64,000 nt of DNA from Brevundimonas sp. NIBR11 (GTDB taxonomy: Bacteria > Pseudomonadota > Alphaproteobacteria > Caulobacterales > Caulobacteraceae), in contig NZ_CP115465.1 in assembly GCF_027912535.1 (NCBI RefSeq), positions 231,001 through 295,000 on the forward strand, read 5' to 3'. Of this stretch, positions 52,674-62,109 are shown one piece after another (the first letter of the stretch is position 1; each line of letters begins with the position of its first letter). The position numbers were made by a program, and so were the translations under genes. Below the pieces are notes generated by a model. It was not told the origin of the DNA and ran no database searches. It saw only the letters and a list, made by a program, of their open reading frames with translations.

Positions 52674-55673
52674 ATGCTTTTTCGCAATCGGCTGCGGCAA
52701 TCGTCGGCCATCGCGACCGGCCTGTTCGCTGCAATGATGTTCGCAGCCCCCGCCTTTGCCCAGAACGCGCCAGCTCCCGCTCAGGATCCCGACGACGAGG
52801 ACGCCACCGAGGTCGAAGAGATCGTCGTCACGGGCTCGCGCATCCCGACCAATGAGTTCACCAGCGCCTCGCCGGTCCAGATCATCAGCGCGGAGCGCGG
52901 AGCCCAGCGCGGCCTGAGCGACACGGTTCAGCTGCTGCAGTCGTCGACCCTGGCGGCGGGCTCGGCCCAGGTGAACTCGACGATCTCCAGCGCCTTCGTC
53001 ACGGACGGCGGCCCCGGTGCGGCGACGATCTCGCTGCGCGGCCTGGGCGCCAACCGCACGCTGGTCCTGCTGAACGGTCGTCGCGCCGGTCCGGCGGGTA
53101 CGCGCGGCGGCGTGTCATCGTTCGACCTCAACGTCATCCCGCAGTCGTCGATCGACCGCATCGACATCCTGAAGGACGGCGCCTCGTCGATCTACGGTTC
53201 GGACGCCGTGGCCGGGGTCGTGAACCTGATCACCGAGCGCGCGCGCGACGGCGGCATCATGAATGTCTTCGCGACCGTGCCGATCGAGGGCGGCGGCGAG
53301 CAGTACAACGCCTCGCTGGCTTGGGGCAAAAACTTCGACCGCGGCTATCTGAACCTGTCGGCGGACTTCTATCGCCAGGAAAAACTGGCCGCCGGCGAGC
53401 GCGACTATCTGGTCTGCCGCAACCAGTATGTGTTCGAGCCGGGCACCCGTAACCGCGCCGACCGAATTGATCCACGCACCGGCGAGCCCCAGTGCACGGA
53501 CCTGGCCTGGGGTCAGATCTACGTGTACGGCCCCGACTTCTCGGGCCGCGCCGGCCGGTTCCAGTTCGATTACGACGGCAACCTCGGCCAGTACATTCCG
53601 CGTCGCCCGACGAATCCGGCTGTCTCCGCCACCTATCCGACCGCGCCGACCGGGTTCTATATCGTCAACTACGACGACCCCTCGCGGGCCGTGGTCAACA
53701 ACCTCAGCGAATACGCCCTGGAAGAGTCGATCGTCCCGGAAACGACCCGCTACACCGTCTTCGCCGAGGGCGCCTATGACATCGGCGGCGGAGTGGAGGC
53801 CTATGCCGAAGTCCTGCTGAACCGCCGCGAGAGCCGCACCGACAGCTATCGCCAGTTCTGGAACTACACCTATACCCGCGACTTCCTCGATCTCGTCTAC
53901 GGCGGCGGCGGCGGGGACCCGGTGACGGGCTTCAGCGGTGCGAACCTGCTCAGCGCCACGCCCATCACCGACCACTTCGACCAGTCGCAGACGGTCGACT
54001 ACACCCGGGTCGTCGGCGGCTTCCGCGGCGCTCTGAGTGGTTGGAGCTGGGATGTCTTCGCCCAGTACAGCCGCTCCGACGGCGAATACACGTCGGACGT
54101 GATCCTGCAGGACGCTGTGGATTCCACCAGCTTCAAGACGGTCTCGTGCGTCGGCACCACCCTGCCGGTCAGCGGCCGCCGCTGCATCGACGTCGACTTC
54201 ACCCGTCCGGACTTCCTGGCCGGTCGCCTGACCGACGCCGAGAAGGCTTTCCTGTTCGATACGGAGACGGGCCAGACGATCTACGAACAGGTCTATCTGG
54301 AAGGGAACATCGGTGGCCAGATCATGGATCTGCCGGCCGGCCCGCTGGGCGCAGCCTTCGGGTTCCACGTCCGTCGCGACGAGATCGAGGACACCCCGGG
54401 CGCGGTGACCCTGGCGGACAACAGCTGGGGCCTGTCGGGCGCCGGCGTGACGGCGGGCACCGAGGAGACGAACGAGGCCTATGCCGAGTTGGCCATCCCG
54501 CTGCTGCGCGACCTGCCGTTCGTCCAGAGCCTGGCCCTGTCCGTTTCGGGCCGCTACACGGACACGAAGACCTCGGGCGACGCCTCGACCTACAAGGTCG
54601 GTCTGAACTGGGCCCTCAACGACGCGGTCCGCATCCGCGCCACGCATGGCACGTCGTTCCGCGCTCCGGCATTGTTCGAACTCTATCTGGCCGACCAGAC
54701 CAGCTTCATCGGCCAGCGTAACATCGATCCCTGCTTGAACCTGGATCAGCGCGTGGCGGAAGGCACCCTGGCCGCGACCGATCCCCTGTACGTCAACTGC
54801 CGCAACCCGGCAGGTCCGGGCGGCGGCGTGCCCGGCAACTACAACGGCGGCGTGTCGTCCTCCGAAGTCGTCACGGGCGGTGGTTTGGGCGTGTTGAACC
54901 CGGAGACGTCCAAGGCGACGGTCGTCGGTGTGATCCTGACGCCGCCCGACAGCAACCTGAGCATCGCGGTCGACTATTTCGAGATCAAGATCGAGGACCA
55001 GGTCGACACCCTGTCGGCGGCCCAGATCCTGTCGGCTTGCTACACCTCGGAAAACTTCCCTGGCGACCCGCTGTGCCGTCAGTTCGACCGGACCGCGGCC
55101 CAGGGCATCACCCAGGTTCGCGCCAGCTTCCTGAACATCGCCGAGCAGAACAATCGTGGCCTGGACTTCACGGGCCGGTGGTATCACGACTTCGACTTCG
55201 GCACCGTGACCCTGGACACTCAGACGACCTGGACGTTCGAAACCAATGAGGCGACCTTCGCCGACTTCGGCACCGACTTCCTGGGCGACGTGGGCAGCCC
55301 GGAACTGGTCGGGAACGTGAATGTCAGCATCGAACGCGGCCCGTGGACGGCGTTCTGGGGCTTCGACTGGATCGGCAACCAGGACAACCGGCCCGATCGC
55401 GTGCGTAACGGTCAGTCGAACTTCCAGGTCATCGACGGCCGCACGACCGAGATCAAGGCCTACGCCGAGTTCACCGGCTTCCACAGCCTGTCGCTGTCCT
55501 ACAAGGCGGAAGGCTGGACCCTGTCGGGTGGTCTGGCGAACCTGTTCGACGAACTGCCGCCCGCAGCGTCGTCGACGGCGATCGGCACGACCGGCAACTC
55601 GATCCTGTCGTCGCAGTACACCGAAGCCTACTACGGCCGCCGCGCCTTCCTGCGGATGTCGAAGTCGTTCTGA
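52674..55673 (+). CDS. TonB-dependent outer-membrane receptor
   Basis: A 999-residue outer-membrane transporter. A signal peptide (residues 1-30, cleavage after A-F-A) is followed by an acidic linker and the plug domain with V-E-E-I-V-V-T-G-S-R-I-P (TonB box and start of the plug), L-R-G-L-G-A-N-R-T-L-V-L-L-N-G-R-R and I-D-R-I-D-I-L-K-D-G-A-S-S-I-Y-G-S-D-A-V-A-G-V. The remaining about 750 residues form the beta-barrel ending in R-M-S-K-S-F with a terminal aromatic. The ligand is unknown. GGAG lies 8 nt before ATG 52674; a GTG at 52665 is a poorer start. A strong terminator follows. Such receptors are numerous in Caulobacteraceae. Confidence 0.93.
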   Translation: MLFRNRLRQSSAIATGLFAAMMFAAPAFAQNAPAPAQDPDDEDATEVEEIVVTGSRIPTNEFTSASPVQIISAERGAQRGLSDTVQLLQSSTLAAGSAQVNSTISSAFVTDGGPGAATISLRGLGANRTLVLLNGRRAGPAGTRGGVSSFDLNVIPQSSIDRIDILKDGASSIYGSDAVAGVVNLITERARDGGIMNVFATVPIEGGGEQYNASLAWGKNFDRGYLNLSADFYRQEKLAAGERDYLVCRNQYVFEPGTRNRADRIDPRTGEPQCTDLAWGQIYVYGPDFSGRAGRFQFDYDGNLGQYIPRRPTNPAVSATYPTAPTGFYIVNYDDPSRAVVNNLSEYALEESIVPETTRYTVFAEGAYDIGGGVEAYAEVLLNRRESRTDSYRQFWNYTYTRDFLDLVYGGGGGDPVTGFSGANLLSATPITDHFDQSQTVDYTRVVGGFRGALSGWSWDVFAQYSRSDGEYTSDVILQDAVDSTSFKTVSCVGTTLPVSGRRCIDVDFTRPDFLAGRLTDAEKAFLFDTETGQTIYEQVYLEGNIGGQIMDLPAGPLGAAFGFHVRRDEIEDTPGAVTLADNSWGLSGAGVTAGTEETNEAYAELAIPLLRDLPFVQSLALSVSGRYTDTKTSGDASTYKVGLNWALNDAVRIRATHGTSFRAPALFELYLADQTSFIGQRNIDPCLNLDQRVAEGTLAATDPLYVNCRNPAGPGGGVPGNYNGGVSSSEVVTGGGLGVLNPETSKATVVGVILTPPDSNLSIAVDYFEIKIEDQVDTLSAAQILSACYTSENFPGDPLCRQFDRTAAQGITQVRASFLNIAEQNNRGLDFTGRWYHDFDFGTVTLDTQTTWTFETNEATFADFGTDFLGDVGSPELVGNVNVSIERGPWTAFWGFDWIGNQDNRPDRVRNGQSNFQVIDGRTTEIKAYAEFTGFHSLSLSYKAEGWTLSGGLANLFDELPPAASSTAIGTTGNSILSSQYTEAYYGRRAFLRMSKSF

Positions 55674-55700
55674 TCCGCATCAGACTGGCTTATGAAACGA

Positions 55701-55729
55701 GGGCGGCGGAACGATCCGCCGCCCTTTTT
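55701..55729 (+). terminator. Rho-independent terminator after the TonB receptor
   Basis: GGGCGGCGGA (55701-55710) pairs with TCCGCCGCCC (55715-55724) around a 4-nt loop, followed by TTTTT. It lies 27 bp past the receptor stop. The sulfotransferase gene starts 26 bp later. Confidence 0.9.
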
Positions 55730-55755
55730 CGTCCGCGTCGCTTTCAAGGAACGCC

Positions 55756-56550
55756 ATGGCCATCATCAAGGGCATGACCGACACTCTGGACGTCGAGGTC
55801 GCGCGGTTCAGCCAGGCCCGGCTGAAGCAGCCCGTGCTCGTCAACAGCATCCCCAAGGGCGGGACCCATCTGTTGCGCAACGTGATGCGGATGTTCGTCC
55901 CGGTCGACCAGCACCACGACCGGGACTTCGTGCAGATCCCCAACATGCACCAACACCTGGACGCCTTCGATCCAAACGCCCCCAGGTTGGCGGCAGCGCA
56001 TCTGCTGTTCAGCGACCAGTCCCTGGCCAACATCCGGTTCGCCAGACACATCCTGCTGGTGCGCGATCCCTATGACTGGGTGCTGGCGCGGGCCCGATTC
56101 TTCGTTTCGGACGAGTTCGAGCAGGACAACATCCAGCACTTGAAGACGCCTGGTCTGTTCTCCGCCGAGGCGTTGCTGAACATGATGATCTTCGGCGTGC
56201 ACCAGAAGTCGCCGGCCCTGATCGACATCTACACCCACAATGCGGCCGCCTGGCTGGGGACCGGCGTGCATCTAATCCGCTACGAGGACCTTGTCGCCGC
56301 TGTGCGCGATATCGAGGCGCCGCAGAGCGAGGCCCTGATCGCCGGCTTGCTGGCCGCCGCCAACATCGACCGTCCAGACGATTGGCGAGACCGGGTCCTC
56401 GCCGGAGCCGACCGCAAGAAGAGCCGCACCGCCCGCGAGAACCTGAAGCTGCCCGAGGGGCTGGTCTTTCCCGATGTGCTGCCGGACGTCCAGAAGGCTC
56501 TAGTGGACTTCCACGCGCCCGGCCTGCGAGCGCTGCTCGGCTACGCCTGA
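55756..56550 (+). CDS. Sulfotransferase-domain protein
   Basis: A 264-residue protein with the two PAPS-binding elements of sulfotransferases: S-I-P-K-G-G-T-H-L-L-R (5'-phosphosulfate loop, about residues 31-41) and I-L-L-V-R-D-P-Y-D-W-V-L-A (3'-phosphate element, about 98-110). It would transfer sulfate from PAPS to a hydroxyl or amine. The C-terminal half is shorter than in eukaryotic enzymes. Its acceptor is unknown. The ATG at 55756 has AAGGA upstream. Its stop is 6 bp from that of the convergent HAD gene. Confidence 0.8.
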   Translation: MAIIKGMTDTLDVEVARFSQARLKQPVLVNSIPKGGTHLLRNVMRMFVPVDQHHDRDFVQIPNMHQHLDAFDPNAPRLAAAHLLFSDQSLANIRFARHILLVRDPYDWVLARARFFVSDEFEQDNIQHLKTPGLFSAEALLNMMIFGVHQKSPALIDIYTHNAAAWLGTGVHLIRYEDLVAAVRDIEAPQSEALIAGLLAAANIDRPDDWRDRVLAGADRKKSRTARENLKLPEGLVFPDVLPDVQKALVDFHAPGLRALLGYA

Positions 56551-56556
56551 GGGCCG

Positions 56557-57252
56557 TCAGGCCCGTTCGGCGATCCAGGCAGGCAAGGCTGCGATCGTGT
56601 CAAGGAGGCCGAAACGCGGGTGATCGACGGGCGGCTCCGCGATCTCGTGCGCCCAGGTGACGTGGTAGGGGATGTGGACGGCGAAGGCGCCGGCCTCGAT
56701 GGCCGGGATGACGTCCGACTTGACCGAGTTGCCGGCCATGACGGCCTCCTCGGCGCCCGTGCCGTGGCGGGCGAAGACGCGGTCGTAGGTTCCGCGATCC
56801 TTCTCCGAGACGATCTCGACGGCCGCGAACAGGTCGCCGAGACCCGAGGCGGCGACCTTCCGCTCCTGATCCATCAGGTCGCCCTTGGTGATCAGGACCA
56901 GACGGAATTTCTCCGACAGGGCGGCCAGGGCCTCGTCGACGCCGGGCAGGGTCTCGACGGGATGAGCCAGCATATCGCGGCCGGCGGCCAGGATCTCGCG
57001 CACGACCTCCGGCGGGGCGCCGCCGTCACACAGTTCCATCGCAGTCTCGATCATCGACAGGGTGAATCCCTTCACCCCATAGCCGTAGAGGCGAAGGTTG
57101 CGCCGCTCGGTGTCCGCCATCCGCGCTTCGATGGTCGCCTCGTCGCCGTGATCGGCCAGAAGGTCTACGAACCGCGCATGGGTCAGGCGGAAGATGGTCT
57201 CGTTGTGCCAAAGGGTGTCGTCGGCATCGAGCCCGACGGTGGTGATGGTCAT
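56557..57252 (-). CDS. HAD-family hydrolase
   Basis: A 231-residue haloacid-dehalogenase-like phosphatase. Motif I is G-L-D-A-D-D-T-L-W (nucleophile and general acid aspartates), motif II L-I-T-K-G-D, motif III lysine around S-E-K-D-R-G-T-Y-D, and motif IV A-G-N-S-V-K-S-D. The helical cap lies at about residues 15-85. The substrate is unknown; the sequence resembles small-phosphate-ester phosphatases. ATG 57252 begins at the conserved N-terminus; the frame is open further upstream but overlaps the next gene's promoter. Confidence 0.9.
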   Translation of the reverse strand: MTITTVGLDADDTLWHNETIFRLTHARFVDLLADHGDEATIEARMADTERRNLRLYGYGVKGFTLSMIETAMELCDGGAPPEVVREILAAGRDMLAHPVETLPGVDEALAALSEKFRLVLITKGDLMDQERKVAASGLGDLFAAVEIVSEKDRGTYDRVFARHGTGAEEAVMAGNSVKSDVIPAIEAGAFAVHIPYHVTWAHEIAEPPVDHPRFGLLDTIAALPAWIAERA

Positions 57253-57349
57253 GGGAGGCGTCCGGTTGAGCGCCCACCTCCTCGCTTGCGTCGATCCCGG
57301 GGTCAACGATCGTGTTGCAGGGGCCCTGCAGACTCGCCATTCAGGCGAG

Positions 57350-58060
57350 ATGGACAGGATGCAAGACGAAGGCTCGGCGGTGGTCATCGGCGCGTCCGGC
57401 GGCGTCGGCGCGGCGCTGGCGCAGGCTCTCGAGGGCTCGGGGCGGTTTGCCGAGGTTCATCGCTTCGCCCGTTCGTTTTCAGGTAAAGCGCATCTCGACC
57501 TGGAGGACGAAGCCAGTATCCGCGCCGCTGCCTCGCGTGTCGCCGAGGGGCCTGCCGCCACAGTGGTGATCGTCGCGACAGGCGTGCTCCACAGTGGTCG
57601 CCAGCCTGAGCGTTCCTACAAGGCGCTGGAGGCCGAACATCTTCTGCGGGACTATCGGGTCAACACGGTCGGTCCCGCGATGGTCGCCAAACATTTCCTT
57701 GCGGGGATGCCAAGGGATCGAAGGGCGGTCTTCGCCGCCTTGTCGGCGCGTGTCGGATCGATCAGCGACAACAGACTGGGCGGTTGGCACAGCTACCGCT
57801 CGTCGAAGGCCGGACTGAACATGGTGATTCGCAACCTGGCCATCGAACTGGCCCGATCCCATCCGCAGATGATCGTCACCGGGCTGCATCCGGGCACGGT
57901 GCGGACGGGATTGAGCGAACCCTTTCAGAAGGGCGTTCCGCCCGAGAAACTCTTCACGCCGACCCAGTCGGCCGCCCAATTGATGACTGTGATCGAAAGT
58001 CTGACGCCCGGCGACAGCGGAGGCGTTTTCGCCTGGGACGGCGCGCGCATTCCGGCATAG
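57350..58060 (+). CDS. Short-chain dehydrogenase/reductase
   Basis: A 236-residue SDR. The cofactor loop G-A-S-G-G-V-G is near the N-terminus, and the active site shows S-A-R-V-G-S and Y-R-S-S-K (catalytic serine, Tyr-x3-Lys). N-T-V-G-P around residue 105 provides the structural asparagine. The substrate is unknown; it resembles the CsgA/YciK-like group. ATG 57350 was chosen; ATG 57359 is also possible. The APC transporter gene follows after 9 bp, so the two may share a transcript. Confidence 0.88.
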   Translation: MDRMQDEGSAVVIGASGGVGAALAQALEGSGRFAEVHRFARSFSGKAHLDLEDEASIRAAASRVAEGPAATVVIVATGVLHSGRQPERSYKALEAEHLLRDYRVNTVGPAMVAKHFLAGMPRDRRAVFAALSARVGSISDNRLGGWHSYRSSKAGLNMVIRNLAIELARSHPQMIVTGLHPGTVRTGLSEPFQKGVPPEKLFTPTQSAAQLMTVIESLTPGDSGGVFAWDGARIPA

Positions 58061-58069
58061 CGTTGCGTC

Positions 58070-59407
58070 ATGAGCCAGACCGAAACCATCCCCCTCGAAG
58101 CCCAGCACAGCGGACGCAAGCTCGGCTGGGGCCTGGCGGCGCTCGTCGTGGCCGGCAACATGATCGGCTCGGGCGTCTATCTGGCGCCTGTGGCCCTGGC
58201 GTCGACAGGATCGTCCAGCCTGATCGGATGGCTGGTCTGCGGGGCGGGCGCCATGGTCCTGGCGGCGGTGTTCGCGGGCCTGGGGCGGTCCCAGCCGGAC
58301 GCGGACGGGCTGACGGACTTCACGCGCCGGGGGCTGGGCCGGTTCATCGGCTATCAGACGGCCATCGCCTACTGGGGCGTCTGCCTAACGGGGAACGTCG
58401 CGGTGGCCCTGGCTGGCACCGGCTATCTGGCCTTCTTCTTCCCGGCCCTGGCCCAGCCCGGTCCGGCCGCCCTGTGCAATCTGCTGCTGATCGGAGCGAC
58501 GACGGCGGCCTATGCGGCGGGGGCGCGGGTGGCCGCGCGGTTGGGCGCGGCGACCCTGATCATCGGACTTCTGCCCTTGCTGCTCGCCATCGTGGCCGGC
58601 GCCCTCGCCTTCAGCCCGCAGACCTTCTCCGCGTCGTGGAGCCCGGAAGGTCTGCCGCTGGCCCGGAGCGTGCCCGCCTCGCTGGTGGTCATCTTCTGGT
58701 CCTTCCTGGGGCTGGAGAGCGCGGCGGCCCTGTCGCGTCTGGTGCGCAATCCGGCGCAGGACGTGGGGCGGGCCAGCGTCGCGGGCGTCGGTCTGGCGCT
58801 GGTCGTCTACGTCGCCGCCAGCGTGGCGGTGTTCGGCGTCATCCCGGCTGGAGAGCTCGCGTCCTCGACCAGCCCGTTCGCCGATCTGGCGGCGCGGGTC
58901 TTCGGCGCCTCGGTCGCCGGCCTCGTCGCGGCCTGCGCGGTGGTCAAGGCGGTCGGCACCATCGCCGGCTGGACCATCCTGGGCGGCGAGACGGCGCGAA
59001 GTGCGGCCGAGCAGGGCTATCTGCCGCGCTGGTTCGGCTCGGCGGAGACGCCGGGCCGGCTGCCGCTGGCCAACCCCCTGATCAACGGAGCGATCATGGC
59101 CGGACTGGTGGTCATGACCTCCCAGCCGACGCTGGCGGGCCAGTTCGGTCTGCTGATCGGGGCCTGCACCGTCCTCACCGTCTGCCTCTACGCCCTGTGC
59201 TGCATCAGCCTGTTCCGGGCCAGCCGGGCGCCGGGGTGGAGGATTCTGTCGGTCGTGGGGCTGGTCTTTTCGGTCGGCGCCGTCGCGGCGGCCGCGCCGG
59301 GGAACATCGTGCCGGCCATCTTGCTGTTCGTCGTGGCCTCGGTCGGGTGGCTGTTCGTGCGGAGCAAGGCAGGCGGTCGCGTTGACCCCGGCTCGGCATC
59401 CCTTTAG
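58070..59407 (+). CDS. APC-superfamily amino acid permease
   Basis: A 445-residue membrane protein with about twelve membrane segments. The opening G-W-G-L-A-A-L-V-V-A-G-N-M-I-G-S-G-V-Y-L (TM1 with the G-S-G unwound site) is typical of amino acid/polyamine antiporters such as AdiC, CadB and PotE. The substrate cannot be read from sequence. It lies 9 bp after the SDR gene and 45 bp before carA. Confidence 0.88.
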   Translation: MSQTETIPLEAQHSGRKLGWGLAALVVAGNMIGSGVYLAPVALASTGSSSLIGWLVCGAGAMVLAAVFAGLGRSQPDADGLTDFTRRGLGRFIGYQTAIAYWGVCLTGNVAVALAGTGYLAFFFPALAQPGPAALCNLLLIGATTAAYAAGARVAARLGAATLIIGLLPLLLAIVAGALAFSPQTFSASWSPEGLPLARSVPASLVVIFWSFLGLESAAALSRLVRNPAQDVGRASVAGVGLALVVYVAASVAVFGVIPAGELASSTSPFADLAARVFGASVAGLVAACAVVKAVGTIAGWTILGGETARSAAEQGYLPRWFGSAETPGRLPLANPLINGAIMAGLVVMTSQPTLAGQFGLLIGACTVLTVCLYALCCISLFRASRAPGWRILSVVGLVFSVGAVAAAAPGNIVPAILLFVVASVGWLFVRSKAGGRVDPGSASL

Positions 59408-59452
59408 TCACGCGGCCGTTTGTTCGCCGGGATTCGGTGTAAGGGGACGGCC

Positions 59453-60610
59453 ATGACCGCACAGCTTCTTCCCGGCGCCACCGGCGTTCTTGCCCTCGCC
59501 GACGGCACGATCTTCCAGGGTATCGGGGTCGGGGCGACCGGCTCGGCGCTGGGCGAGGTGGTCTTCAACACGGCCATGACCGGGTATCAGGAGATCCTGA
59601 CCGACCCCTCGTACATGAGCCAGATCCTGGCCTTCACCTTCCCGCACGTCGGCAACGTCGGCACAAACGTGGAAGACATCGAGCAGATGGGCGGCGGATC
59701 CGATACTTCGGCGCGGGGCGCGATCTTCCGCGACCTGCCGACCGATCCGGCCAACTATCGGTCCGACTCGACCTTCGACGCCTGGATGAAGCGGCGTGGC
59801 GTGGTCGGTCTGGCAGGCATCGACACCCGCGCCTTGACCCAGCGCATTCGCGACCACGGCGCGCCCCACGCGGTCATCGCCCACAATCCGGACGGCCAGT
59901 TCGACCTGGAGGCTCTGGTCGCCCAGGCGCGGGTCTGGACCGGTCTGGAAGGCCTCGACCTCGCCAAGCCCGCCTCGACCCTGCAGGCGTTCGAGTGGGA
60001 CGAGGGTCTGTGGGCCTGGCCGGAAGGTCACCCGAAGACCGAGGGCCGCAAGACCGTCGTGGTCGTCGACTATGGCGTGAAGCGGAACATCCTGCGGGCC
60101 CTGGCTTCCACCGGCGCGAAGATCACCGTGGTGCCTGCGACGACGACCGCCGAGGAAATCCTGTCCCGCTCGCCTGACGGCGTGGTCCTGTCCAACGGCC
60201 CGGGCGATCCGGCGGCGACGGGCGAGTATGCGGTGCCCGAGATCAGGAAGCTGGTGGAGAGCGGCAAGCCGGTCTTCGGCATCTGCCTCGGCCACCAGAT
60301 GCTGGCCCTGGCGCTTGGGGCCAAGACCGTGAAGATGGATCAGGGCCACCACGGCGCCAACCATCCGGTCAAGGATCTGACGACCGGCAAGGTCGAGATC
60401 GTCTCGATGAACCACGGCTTCACGGTCGATCGCGACAGTCTGCCCGACGCGGTCGAGGAGACCCACGTCAGCCTGTTCGACGGCACCAACTGCGGCATCA
60501 AGCTGAAGGACCGCCCGGTGTTCAGCGTACAGCACCATCCCGAGGCCTCGCCCGGGCCGACCGACAGCCTGTATCTGTTCGATCGCTTCAGCGACCTGAT
60601 GAAGGTCTGA
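59453..60610 (+). CDS. carA: Carbamoyl-phosphate synthase small subunit
   Basis: A 385-residue glutamine amidotransferase that supplies ammonia to CarB. The N-terminal domain has [17 protein letters not shown] and related blocks. The class I amidotransferase domain has the nucleophile in F-G-I-C-L-G-H-Q-M (Cys278) and the His/Glu pair in H-H-P-E-A-S-P-G-P near the C-terminus. AAGGGGA lies 6 nt before ATG 59453. It lies 1 bp before the next gene, not next to carB. Confidence 0.96.
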   Translation: MTAQLLPGATGVLALADGTIFQGIGVGATGSALGEVVFNTAMTGYQEILTDPSYMSQILAFTFPHVGNVGTNVEDIEQMGGGSDTSARGAIFRDLPTDPANYRSDSTFDAWMKRRGVVGLAGIDTRALTQRIRDHGAPHAVIAHNPDGQFDLEALVAQARVWTGLEGLDLAKPASTLQAFEWDEGLWAWPEGHPKTEGRKTVVVVDYGVKRNILRALASTGAKITVVPATTTAEEILSRSPDGVVLSNGPGDPAATGEYAVPEIRKLVESGKPVFGICLGHQMLALALGAKTVKMDQGHHGANHPVKDLTTGKVEIVSMNHGFTVDRDSLPDAVEETHVSLFDGTNCGIKLKDRPVFSVQHHPEASPGPTDSLYLFDRFSDLMKV

Positions 60611-60611
60611 C

Positions 60612-61571
60612 ATGAGCGGTTCGGCGGCGTCATCGGCCTATCTGGGCTGGCTGGGCGCCGCACTGGCCGCCCGCGTCGACGACGCCGGGTCCGGGTCCGA
60701 GGGCGGGTCCATCGACGCCGTGCTGGGCTACGCCACCGGCTATGACGCCCACGACATCGCCCCCTTCGTGCGGTCGCTGAGGGCCGTGTTCGACGGCGAG
60801 ATCGCCCTGGTGGTCGACGATCGCAACGACATCCGCGCCCTCTTCGACCTGCACCGGGTCCGGCTGTTGACGCCGGCGAAGATCGACGGGTGGGAGCCTC
60901 ACGCCGTCATGGCCCGGTTCGCGGCCTTCGATCGCCATCTGTCGGGCCGGACCGATATCCGCAGCGTCCTGATCACCGACGTGCGCGACGTGCTCTTCCA
61001 GAAGTCGCCCTTCGCGCCGCAGCCGACGGGGCTGGAGGCCTTCGTCGAGGGCGACCGGCTGGGCGACCACGCCTTCAACATGAAATACCTGCGCGCCCTG
61101 ATCGGCGAGGCGATGGCCGAGGCCTTGGCGACCGCGCCGTCCGTCTGCGTCGGCACGGTGATGGGCCCGCGCGCCGAGATCATCCGCTTCTGCCGCTTGG
61201 TCCTGATGCTGGCTGCCATTCCGCGTTCGGAGTTCGGCGGGGCGTTCGGGGCCGATCAGGCGGCCTGCAACATCGCGATCCACATGGGGCTGCTGAAGGC
61301 TGAGGTAAACGACAACTACGGCCGGGTCGCCACCATCGGCCTGACGCCTGGCGAGACCCTGGGCCTGAAGGATGGGCAGGTGGTCAACCCAGACGGCACG
61401 ATCAGCGCCATCGTCCACCAGCATGACCGCCATCCGCAGCTGGCCGAGGCGATGCACCAGCGTTGGGGCGAGGGCCTAGAGGTTCGCGAACGGGTCCGAC
61501 CCAAGAGCGCGGCCGAGCGTCGGCGCAAGATGCGCGACTCGTTCATGCGCCGCCTGCCGGAGCTGCGCTGA
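60612..61571 (+). CDS. Putative GT-A-type glycosyltransferase-like protein
   Basis: A 319-residue protein starting 1 bp after the carA stop, so translationally linked. The middle contains V-L-I-T-D-V-R-D-V-L-F-Q-K-S-P-F, a D-x-x-D-x-x-F-Q pattern like that of nucleotide-diphospho-sugar transferases acting on glycans. E-F-G-G-A-F-G-A-D-Q-A-A-C-N and I-V-H-Q-H-D-R-H-P further match the class. There is no signal peptide. The sugar and acceptor are unknown; the assignment rests on these two motifs. Confidence 0.6.
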   Translation: MSGSAASSAYLGWLGAALAARVDDAGSGSEGGSIDAVLGYATGYDAHDIAPFVRSLRAVFDGEIALVVDDRNDIRALFDLHRVRLLTPAKIDGWEPHAVMARFAAFDRHLSGRTDIRSVLITDVRDVLFQKSPFAPQPTGLEAFVEGDRLGDHAFNMKYLRALIGEAMAEALATAPSVCVGTVMGPRAEIIRFCRLVLMLAAIPRSEFGGAFGADQAACNIAIHMGLLKAEVNDNYGRVATIGLTPGETLGLKDGQVVNPDGTISAIVHQHDRHPQLAEAMHQRWGEGLEVRERVRPKSAAERRRKMRDSFMRRLPELR

Positions 61572-61642
61572 CGCTATTCGGATCCGTCGAAGTGATCTTT
61601 TATCTTCGACAGGACCTCGATTTCTAAGGCCAGGTCGCTGGC

Positions 61643-61909
61643 TTAGGGCAAGGGCGCGAAGCTGCGTTCTTCGCGCAGAGCACAAGCCTTCTGCACCGCG
61701 ACCGGGGCCGCATGCAGCCAGTAATCGGCGTCCTCTGGCCGATGCGCCCTCTTGCGTTCGAGGCCGCGCAGGCGACGTTGAGCCGCATTGGCGAGCAGGC
61801 GCGCGTGCAAAGCGCGCGGCGTCAGGTCGTGAGCGGTAGGAGCGTAGGGCGTGGCGACGGGATCGGGTCCAATGGGCTCGATCGCCGGCTGGGTTATGGC
61901 GATGAACAT
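61643..61909 (-). CDS. Hypothetical protein (small, basic)
   Basis: An 88-residue protein without signal or membrane segments. The central part, P-R-A-L-H-A-R-L-L-A-N-A-A-Q-R-R-L-R-G-L-E-R-K, is a basic amphipathic helix, and A-D-Y-W-L-H-A-A-P follows. ATG 61909 has only a weak ribosome binding site. Codon use fits coding DNA. It occupies most of the otherwise empty space before dnaG. It could be spurious. Confidence 0.45.
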   Translation of the reverse strand: MFIAITQPAIEPIGPDPVATPYAPTAHDLTPRALHARLLANAAQRRLRGLERKRAHRPEDADYWLHAAPVAVQKACALREERSFAPLP

Positions 61910-62056
61910 GGGAACGGCTCTGGCTGGGAACTGAGATCGGCTCTTCTGCGCCGGAGTAACAGTGGATTAACCCTGTCGTCTGTGGATAGTTCCGCAATCC
62001 GACCGAAAAATGTCCATACAATACATGAGCTTATAGCCGCGCTTTCGCCCGATTGG

Positions 62057-62071
62057 TTAATGACTGGTTAA
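62057..62071 (+). promoter_or_regulatory. CtrA-type box upstream of dnaG
   Basis: TTAA (62057-62060), seven bases, TTAA (62068-62071): an exact match to the TTAA-N7-TTAA site bound by the cell-cycle regulator CtrA. It ends 38 bp before the preferred dnaG start (GTG 62110) and overlaps the alternative ATG 62071. Such a match is rare by chance in this GC-rich DNA. Confidence 0.6.
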
Positions 62072-62109
62072 TGGCGCCGCTCGCCGTCGGGGCGAGGTAT
62101 ACAGGAGAG

